Shown: positions 1 through 4,737 of the stretch, in pieces
Numbering within the stretch: position 1 is the first letter of the stretch
Layout of the letters: each line of letters starts with the position of its first letter
Assembly (NCBI GenBank): GCA_035934315.1
Contig: DASYXZ010000048.1
Span: 1 to 5,957 of the forward strand
DNA length: 5,957 nt
From: DASYXZ01 sp035934315
GTDB taxonomy: Bacteria > Acidobacteriota > Terriglobia > UBA7540
Direction of reading: 5' to 3'
Position numbers and translations under genes: made by a program
Notes under the pieces: model-generated
Database searches by the model: none
Told to the model about the DNA's origin: nothing
The model's input: only the letters and a program-made list of their open reading frames with translations

Positions 1-427
1 CGCTGGAGAAAATTCCTTCTTCGTCAATGTAGACGTTATAGCGCACTTCGAGCGTGGCGCAAGGTACGGCGGCGCTTTGCCAGGTATTCAGGTCCACACG
101 CATCAATTCGTCAGACCGCCCGTCGCACCGGGCTGTAACGTGTTGGACATTGCGAACGAAATCCCGGATCTGGTAAAGAGCGTTCCAGGCTGGAAGCTGG
201 ATTTGCGTCGCGAGCGTGGCCTGCGGCACCGTCATGGTGACAGCCACCGTGTGAGTGGAGGGATTGCGTAGGTCCAGAACGTAGCTGATGGGTTGCGAGC
301 CGGCAAAAATCCGCGGAGCTGCGAGCAAGAAAACAACCACTACAAATTGCGTGAAAATTCTGCGGCGCGCCGCACAACAAGGGCACGAACTTGGTGGAGG
401 AGGAAAAATGATTGACCTGAAGTTCAT
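1..427 (-). CDS. M61 family (glycyl aminopeptidase-like) peptidase, N-terminal part, cut by window edge
   Basis: This is a partial gene: 142 codons are visible and the rest lies beyond base 1. Translating the minus strand from the ATG at 427-425 gives an open frame with no stop to the edge. Residues 21-43 look like an export signal: three arginines, then a hydrophobic core (FVVVVFLLAA) ending at a possible cleavage site near IFAG. From about residue 45 the protein matches the M61 N-terminal beta domain: a YVLDLRNPSTHTVAVTMTVP strand pair at 49-68, then LPAWNALYQIRDFVRNVQ at 78-95, the family's LPxW...Y.IRDF signature, then VRYNVYIDEEG near the end. M61 enzymes are zinc aminopeptidases, usually about 600 residues; the HExxH site would lie in the missing part, so activity cannot be judged. 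The start is uncertain: no Shine-Dalgarno is visible, the stretch before the signal is oddly long and proline/cysteine-rich, and a TTG at 436-434 is also in frame. It is divergent from the PHP gene. Confidence 0.75.
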   Translation of the reverse strand, partial: MNFRSIIFPPPPSSCPCCAARRRIFTQFVVVVFLLAAPRIFAGSQPISYVLDLRNPSTHTVAVTMTVPQATLATQIQLPAWNALYQIRDFVRNVQHVTARCDGRSDELMRVDLNTWQSAAVPCATLEVRYNVYIDEEGIFSS

Positions 428-465
428 GATTTGCAATTGAGATGACTCGCCCGGCGAAAATATCC

Positions 466-481
466 TTGCGTTCTCCCGCAA
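466..481. repeat. Inverted repeat TTGCG-N6-CGCAA between divergent genes
   Basis: The two five-base arms, TTGCG at 466-470 and CGCAA at 477-481, are perfect and separated by TTCTCC. The element sits in the 76-base gap between the divergent peptidase and PHP genes, where a repressor or activator would act on both. It could equally be chance, because five-base arms are short. No T-run follows on either strand, so it is not a terminator. Confidence 0.25.
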
Positions 482-498
482 TCGATTCCTAATATAGT
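466..498 (+). promoter_or_regulatory. Candidate promoter for the PHP gene, possibly giving a leaderless mRNA
   Basis: A -10-like TATAGT lies at 493-498 (five of six consensus bases), with an overlapping TAATAT at 490-495. A -35-like TTGCGT lies at 466-471, 18 bases before TAATAT and 21 before TATAGT. Either box would start transcription at or within a few bases of the ATG at 504. No Shine-Dalgarno precedes that ATG, which fits a leaderless transcript. The same AT-rich patch read on the minus strand contains TATATT and could serve the divergent peptidase gene. This is based on consensus matching only. Confidence 0.3.
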
Positions 499-503
499 AT
501 GTC

Positions 504-1463
504 ATGATTCACGAACCACCCACCGGGCTTTTCAAGGCCGATTTGCACTGCCACACGCGCCACTCCGGACATGCCAAGCATCTCCGTTTTCTGCGCTGCC
601 GGGATTGTTACTCAACCCCGCTCAATGTTTACAAGACGGCCAAGCGCCGCGGGATGAATCTGGTGACCATCACCGACCATGATTCGATCGGCGGCTGCCT
701 GGAACTGCTGGACCGCCTCGGAGACCTTCCGGACTTTATCATGGGCGAAGAAGTTACCGTGGCTTTCCCCGAATTTAAGCATGAAGTTCACGTGGCGGTT
801 TACGGGCTTAATGAATCGCACCATGCCGAGCTCCAGCGTTTGCGCCCCAACGGTGAAGAGTTGGTGGCCTATTTGCGCCAGAATCATCTGCTTTTTGCGC
901 TCAATCATTTCTTTCACGACTTCGCCGATGGCGCGCGAGTACGTGAGTTCATTCAGCGCATGGCGGAACTGTTTGACGTGTTCGAAGTTCGAAACGGGTC
1001 GCAACTCCGCGAACACAATCTGTTCATTGCGAAATTGCTCGAACAATATAGGAAGGGACCGGGCGCACCACCTCCCGTGGGCATGATCGCGGGTAGTGAC
1101 GCGCACACCTTGCGCCGCATTGGACGCACCTACACGGCCAGCCCAGCCCGTACCCCGCAGGAATTTCTGGAGGATATTCGCGCCGGGCGCACCCAGGTGT
1201 TTGGTCCCCACTCTGACTCTCTATCGCTCGCCGCCGACATTTACGGGGTTGTGTTGCGCCATTACCCGGCCGTTTTTTCCGGCGCCAATGGCAATTTTCC
1301 GCCCGCGGTTCGAATTAAAGCTGCCGTCCTGACCCTGCTCACCACGCCATTCCTGTTTACGCCTTTTATCGTGGCAGTGCGCCACAGCCGGATTGAGCGG
1401 GAGCGCATCAATCTCTTCTCGCGCCTTCTTCTTGGAAATCATGCCTTGCCGTTCCCCTCGTAA
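504..1463 (+). CDS. PHP-domain metal-dependent phosphoesterase with hydrophobic C-terminal segment
   Basis: This 319-residue protein carries the PHP (polymerase and histidinol phosphatase) fold, a TIM-like barrel that binds two or three metal ions and hydrolyses phosphoesters. Visible motifs in order are DLHCH (H15, H17), TDHDS (D58, H59, D60), GEEVT (E82/E83), HEVHV (H93, H96), LNHFFH (H135), FEVRNGS (E161) and GSDAH (D199, H201), so the metal site looks complete. Members of this broad group include nucleoside 3',5'-bisphosphate phosphatases and many uncharacterised proteins; the substrate cannot be read here. After the barrel, residues about 203-235 form the usual closing helix region. Residues 271-292 are strongly hydrophobic (AAVLTLLTTPFLFTPFIVAV) and are followed by a basic stretch, suggesting membrane association. 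There is no N-terminal signal peptide. A stop at 495-497 is in frame just upstream, and later starts would lose HxH, so ATG 504 is the only sensible start even though it has no ribosome site. The next gene is a co-directional ABC exporter. Confidence 0.88.
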   Translation: MIHEPPTGLFKADLHCHTRHSGHAKHLRFLRCRDCYSTPLNVYKTAKRRGMNLVTITDHDSIGGCLELLDRLGDLPDFIMGEEVTVAFPEFKHEVHVAVYGLNESHHAELQRLRPNGEELVAYLRQNHLLFALNHFFHDFADGARVREFIQRMAELFDVFEVRNGSQLREHNLFIAKLLEQYRKGPGAPPPVGMIAGSDAHTLRRIGRTYTASPARTPQEFLEDIRAGRTQVFGPHSDSLSLAADIYGVVLRHYPAVFSGANGNFPPAVRIKAAVLTLLTTPFLFTPFIVAVRHSRIERERINLFSRLLLGNHALPFPS

Positions 1464-1547
1464 CCGGACTCAGCACGCTTCGCGCTGTATTATGGAATCG
1501 GCAGCGACTTTTCCATCATCAAACGTCATGAACAGTTGTAGGCCGGG

Positions 1548-1570
1548 TATAACGCGTTGTGGGTGAGGAT
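1548..1570 (+). promoter_or_regulatory. Candidate -10 box and ribosome binding site ahead of the ABC exporter
   Basis: The 118-base gap after the PHP gene contains TATAAC at 1548-1553, a five-of-six match to a -10 box, but with only a poor -35 (GTCATG at 1525-1530, 17 bases upstream). GAGG at 1565-1568 is the best ribosome site; it lies 10 bases before the TTG at 1579 and 13 before the ATG at 1582. The exporter may therefore have its own promoter and not depend wholly on readthrough from the PHP gene. Confidence 0.25.
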
Positions 1571-1581
1571 CAAGTCTGTTG

Positions 1582-3450
1582 ATGAGTGACTCGAACCTGA
1601 AGTCTGAGAGCGCCAAAACCCTTCCCCCGATGGGAAAGGCCAGAGACCTAACCATCATGACCCTGCTCCGCCCCCATTGGAAAGAGCTGGTGGGCGGAAT
1701 GTTGGCGGTGACCGGGGGGTCGATCGCCGACATCCTGCAACCATGGCCTCTGAAAATTGTTCTCGACAACATCCTCAAGACAAAACCCAGGCATGGCTGG
1801 CTGAATCATTTGATGGTTTCGATAACCGGGCCGGATACGCTGGCTATTCTGAATCTCGCAGCCGTGGCCGTGGTGGTGATTGCCGTGGTGGGAGCGATTT
1901 GTTCCTACGCCGAAAAATACCTGACCACCAGCGTTGGGCAGTGGGTTATGCATGACCTGCGGCGCACGCTCTACTCTCACATTCAGCGCCTCTCGCTGGC
2001 CTATCACGACCAGAAAAGGACCGGCGACCTGATCAGCACGGTGACCAGCGACATCGACTCCATACAGAGCTTTTTAGCTTCGGGCCTGCTGAGTGTTTTC
2101 GAAGATCTTTTCACCCTGATCGGAATGATCGTGGTGATGTTTTTTGTAAACTGGCGTTTCACCTTGATTGCTCTTTCAGTGGCGCCACCCCTTGCCGTGG
2201 TCGTCTACACTTTTACGCGCCGAATAAAGAAAGCGTCTCGTGAAGTGAGGAAGAAAGAGGGCGAGATTGTTTCAGTGATTCAGGAAGTCTTTTCTTCCAT
2301 CCGGGTGGTCAAGGCGTTCGCGCGGGAAGACTACGAGCAACAACGACTGGAAGAACAGAGCCTGGAAGGTATGGAAGTCGCTCTTCGCGCCCGAAGCCTG
2401 AAGGCAAAGCTTTCCCCGCTGGTTGACATTATCGTCGCCGTGGGCACCTGCCTTGTCCTTTGGTTCGGCGCGCGAATGGTGCTGGATGGCCGGTTAAGTC
2501 CGGGCTCGCTGATCCTTTTCTTTCTTTATTTGGGCAAGATGTACAAGCCGATGCAAGACCTCTCAAAAATGACCGACACTTTATCCAAGGCGGTGGTGGG
2601 ATACGAGCGCATCCGGGAGGTGCTGGCAACGGAAAGCCGGGTGCGCGATCTGCCGCGCGCGGCCAACGCTCCGCGCTTCAAGGGAAAAATAGAATTTGAG
2701 GATGTCAGTTTTGGCTACGAGCCGGATAACTTGATTTTGAAAAACGTCAGCTTCGTGATTGAGCCCGGGCAGTTGGCGGCCGTGGTGGGGCCGACCGGCG
2801 AAGGCAAGTCGACGATCATCAGCTTGATTCCCCGCTTCTATGATCCAATCTCCGGCACGGTAAAAATTGACGGAACTGATGTGAGGCGATGGCGGCAACA
2901 ATCGCTGCGCCGGCAAATCAGTTTTGTTTTACAAGATACATTGCTCTTTCACGCGCCGATTTGGCAGAACATTGCCTACGGGAAGCCGGAAGCAAGCCGG
3001 AAAGAAATCATCCGCGCGGCTGAGCTTGCCAACGCCATGGAATTTATTGAGGAGATGCCGGAAAAATTTAACACCCTGGTGGGTGAGCGGGGCGTGACGC
3101 TTTCCGGCGGCCAGCGCCAGCGCATTGCCATCGCCCGGGCCATCATCCGCAACAGCCCCATCCTGATTCTGGATGAACCTACCACCGGACTTGACGCAGC
3201 TTCAGAGCAGATGGTGATTGAAGCTTTGGAGCGCTTGATGAAAGGCAAGACCTCCATCGTGGTCACTCACCACCTGGCCACCATCAGCAAGGCGGATGTG
3301 ATTTTTGTAGTGAAAGATTCCGCTCTGGCTGAACGCGGAACCCACCAGGAGTTGCTGGCCGCGGGCGGGGTTTACTCCGAGCTCTGCGCCATTCAATTTG
3401 GCGCGGAAGAACAAAAATCAAGCGGCGTGATCTCCGGCGCCAAGCCGTAG
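1582..3450 (+). CDS. ABC exporter half-transporter, MsbA/ABCB-like (fused membrane and ATPase domains)
   Basis: This 622-residue protein has the standard order and length of a homodimeric type IV ABC exporter. The first 320 residues contain about six membrane helices, roughly at 35-57, 87-109, two across 165-212 and two across 278-320, with long cytoplasmic loops between. The ATPase domain follows: A-loop tyrosine in FGYEP (Y379), Walker A GPTGEGKST (403-411, K409), Q-loop VLQD (Q451), signature LSGGQ (507-511), Walker B ILILDEP (D531, catalytic E532), D-loop GLDAAS and H-loop THHLA (H563). All catalytic residues are intact, so it should be an active ATP-driven pump in the inner membrane. Relatives export lipids, drugs, peptides or polysaccharide precursors; the substrate is not readable here, and no partner half-transporter or membrane fusion protein is present. 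The start is taken as ATG 1582. The TTG three bases earlier is nearer the ribosome site and would add one residue. The gene ends in a likely terminator and is convergent with the next gene. Confidence 0.92.
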   Translation: MSDSNLKSESAKTLPPMGKARDLTIMTLLRPHWKELVGGMLAVTGGSIADILQPWPLKIVLDNILKTKPRHGWLNHLMVSITGPDTLAILNLAAVAVVVIAVVGAICSYAEKYLTTSVGQWVMHDLRRTLYSHIQRLSLAYHDQKRTGDLISTVTSDIDSIQSFLASGLLSVFEDLFTLIGMIVVMFFVNWRFTLIALSVAPPLAVVVYTFTRRIKKASREVRKKEGEIVSVIQEVFSSIRVVKAFAREDYEQQRLEEQSLEGMEVALRARSLKAKLSPLVDIIVAVGTCLVLWFGARMVLDGRLSPGSLILFFLYLGKMYKPMQDLSKMTDTLSKAVVGYERIREVLATESRVRDLPRAANAPRFKGKIEFEDVSFGYEPDNLILKNVSFVIEPGQLAAVVGPTGEGKSTIISLIPRFYDPISGTVKIDGTDVRRWRQQSLRRQISFVLQDTLLFHAPIWQNIAYGKPEASRKEIIRAAELANAMEFIEEMPEKFNTLVGERGVTLSGGQRQRIAIARAIIRNSPILILDEPTTGLDAASEQMVIEALERLMKGKTSIVVTHHLATISKADVIFVVKDSALAERGTHQELLAAGGVYSELCAIQFGAEEQKSSGVISGAKP

Positions 3451-3465
3451 GCCGGGAATTTTTTT
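3433..3465 (+). terminator. Likely intrinsic terminator of the ABC exporter
   Basis: CCGGC at 3434-3438 pairs with GCCGG at 3451-3455, extended by a T-G wobble (3433/3456), across a 12-base loop that contains the stop codon. A run of seven T follows at 3459-3465. The stem overlaps the last codons of the gene. It works only for plus-strand transcription, because the minus reading has no T-run after the stem. The stem is short, hence the moderate confidence. Confidence 0.5.
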
Positions 3466-3478
3466 CAAGGACCAATTT

Positions 3479-4504
3479 TTAAAGCTTGTTGAGCTCCGCT
3501 ATTCTCTCCTGCACTACTTTCGTGTAACCCGGCACTTCTTCAGGTGAGAATCCGCTGGCGCGGAACGCATCGCTGATTTGTTTTGTGGATAACTGGCCCA
3601 ACAGCCCGCCAATCCATTTGGCGTCGGCGCGGGGAATATGTTTTACGATTTGCTGCATTTTGGTGCGCGTCCGGTAGTTCCAAAAATCGAACACTGACAA
3701 GATGAACGGCCGGCTGCTGAGGTGGAAATCCACAGTCTCAGGATCCACTTTTTGAATAAACTTGGATTGTTCGTAATCTTTCAGGACTCCCCGGGTGCGG
3801 GTAAAATAGTTACCTGTTTTGCCGAGACTGGCATCCAAATCCGTGACAACATAATGCAGGCCGTCACCTTTTTCCTTCATGATGCCATTATTAACTTCCT
3901 TCAAATCCCAATTGTTGGTGAGCGCTATCATGACTCTTAACCCGTTGAACTCCCTTGTCCCCACGAAGGGATTCTGATACCAACTCCAGTTACCTTGTTT
4001 TTTCTCTTCCTTGCCGCGAAGTTTTAACCGGGCTCCTTGAAGGACGCCAGCGTCTGAAATATATCTCTGGCCTCGGGAAATAGCGCGTTTGTCCAAACCG
4101 TGGACCTGAACCTGGGGGAGATAATAATTTTCCGTCACAAAATAGCCCACGGCCCAAAATAGGCGGGAGACGGCGGTGTCAGTTTTTGCGTCGATGCGGA
4201 CTTTGGCTCTCCATTTAACGCCCTTCGAGTCTTTAATATCAAATTTAGGCGCGGTGCCATTGGTGTCCTCTTTGATGAATTTGAATACGCCTGCAGCGGG
4301 CTCGTGCTCTTTCCCGCCGACTCCATAATAAAGATCGAGCGAGGAAATATTGCCTGGATCGTGCCAAATCAGGGCCGGCCCAATCGTTTCGGCCTTTTTT
4401 TCTTTTTTCCCAGGTTTACCTGCTTTTTTCGCAGCGATTGGAAGTGAAACACTGAGAGCACATAGCAAGAAAATAAGTTTGCAGAGCTTGGTTCTTTGGT
4501 GCAC
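3479..4504 (-). CDS. Exported lysine-rich protein of unknown function with protein-kinase-like motifs
   Basis: With a GTG start at 4504 this is a 341-residue protein. The longer frame from GTG 4549 would add 15 residues that encode the ribosome site itself. The N-terminus MHQRTKLCK plus the hydrophobic core LIFLLCALSVSLPI (10-23) and AA at 24-25 form a typical Sec signal peptide; the first mature residues are a lysine-rich stretch (26-37). I do not recognise a named family, although I recall similar unnamed proteins in Acidobacteriota. In order there are: a strand pair with WRAKVRI (98-104, K101), an alpha-C-like helix with AVSRLFWAVGYF (111-122), WSWYQNPF (173-180), NNWDLKEVNN (197-206), YVVTDLDASLG (218-228) and HIPRADAKWIGG (289-300). 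D200-L-K-x-x-N205 followed 22 residues later by D222/D224 resembles the catalytic loop and metal-binding DFG of kinase-like folds (Fam20, HipA, CotH type). That is inference; no glycine-rich loop is evident. The gene is convergent with the exporter and divergent from the PLD-like gene. Confidence 0.8.
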   Translation of the reverse strand: MHQRTKLCKLIFLLCALSVSLPIAAKKAGKPGKKEKKAETIGPALIWHDPGNISSLDLYYGVGGKEHEPAAGVFKFIKEDTNGTAPKFDIKDSKGVKWRAKVRIDAKTDTAVSRLFWAVGYFVTENYYLPQVQVHGLDKRAISRGQRYISDAGVLQGARLKLRGKEEKKQGNWSWYQNPFVGTREFNGLRVMIALTNNWDLKEVNNGIMKEKGDGLHYVVTDLDASLGKTGNYFTRTRGVLKDYEQSKFIQKVDPETVDFHLSSRPFILSVFDFWNYRTRTKMQQIVKHIPRADAKWIGGLLGQLSTKQISDAFRASGFSPEEVPGYTKVVQERIAELNKL

Positions 4505-4510
4505 GGCACT

Positions 4511-4516
4511 CTCCTC
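4511..4516 (-). promoter_or_regulatory. Strong Shine-Dalgarno GAGGAG that sets the start of the exported protein
   Basis: On the minus strand GAGGAG lies six bases before the GTG at 4504-4502. The spacing is ideal, and the following sequence encodes a compact signal peptide. No comparable site precedes the upstream in-frame GTG at 4549. This is the reason for shortening the gene by 15 codons. Confidence 0.75.
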
Positions 4517-4626
4517 GATGGAAGTTGATTCCCGTTGGCAAAATCCCACGTCCCTTTGATGCTTGCAAAGCTAAAAAGTAGGCACGGTATACCCGTCCGG
4601 GGCGCGCCCAGTCCTTTCCCCTTGAC

Positions 4627-4655
4627 TTGATTTCCTGAAATCCCTAACCTGCAAT
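4627..4655 (+). promoter_or_regulatory. Candidate promoter for the PLD-like gene
   Basis: TTGATT at 4627-4632 and TGCAAT at 4650-4655 are separated by 17 bases, with four of six consensus bases in the -10. An overlapping alternative pairs TTGACT at 4622-4627 with TAACCT at 4645-4650, also 17 bases apart. Either would give a leader of roughly 75-80 bases containing the stem-loop at 4680-4699. The evidence is consensus matching only. Confidence 0.3.
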
Positions 4656-4663
4656 CAGGGTTA
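4645..4663. repeat. Imperfect palindrome overlapping the candidate -10 box
   Basis: The sequence reads TAACCTG-CAAT-CAGGGTTA. The arms TAACCTG and CAGG(G)TTA are complementary apart from one extra G. It covers the likely -10 and start of transcription in the divergent region, so an operator is plausible. It is followed on the plus strand by A residues and not T, so it is not a plus-strand terminator. Confidence 0.35.
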
Positions 4664-4679
4664 AAAAACAGCCCGGCCT

Positions 4680-4699
4680 CTGACGCTTTTGGGCGTCAG
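4680..4699 (+). other. Seven-base-pair perfect stem-loop in the leader of the PLD-like gene
   Basis: CTGACGC (4680-4686) pairs perfectly with GCGTCAG (4693-4699) around the six-base loop TTTTGG. No T-run follows on either strand, so it is not a simple terminator. It lies about 20 bases upstream of the purine-rich ribosome region, and its 3' arm runs directly into an AGGAG sequence (4698-4702). It may stabilise the mRNA, bind a protein, or influence ribosome access. No known riboswitch class is recognisable. Confidence 0.5.
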
Positions 4700-4720
4700 G
4701 AGAAAAAGGAAGATGCAGAA

Positions 4721-4727
4721 GAGGGAG
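4721..4727 (+). promoter_or_regulatory. Ribosome binding site GAGGGAG of the PLD-like gene
   Basis: The purine-rich GAGGGAG ends 10 bases before the GTG at 4738, slightly longer than ideal but the best site available for that start. A second purine block at 4698-4712 lies directly before an out-of-frame ATG at 4713. Confidence 0.5.
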
Positions 4728-4737
4728 ACGAACGGTC

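Noticed and set aside
612..1211. A 199-codon minus-strand open frame antisense to the PHP gene
   Set aside because: It lies wholly opposite the PHP coding frame, shows no recognisable domain, and the plus frame has full PHP motifs; it is a shadow of GC-biased coding sequence.
1474..1491. Hairpin-like CAGCACGCTTCGCGCTG after the PHP gene as a terminator
   Set aside because: The stem has an internal mismatch and no T-run follows on the plus strand.
1538..1547. Ten-base GTAGGCCGGG shared with 3447-3456 as a dispersed repeat
   Set aside because: It is short and GC-rich, one copy spans a stop codon and terminator stem, and the flanks do not match; probably chance.
1470..1778. Minus-strand open frame covering the gap between the PHP and exporter genes
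   Set aside because: More than half overlaps the exporter start in antisense, no ribosome site or known motif is seen, and the composition is typical of a shadow frame.
3719..3796. GKTG-containing stretch (DLDASLGKTG) of the exported protein as a nucleotide-binding P-loop
   Set aside because: It lacks the GxxxxGK[ST] spacing and sits after an acidic DxD segment, which fits a metal-binding loop better.
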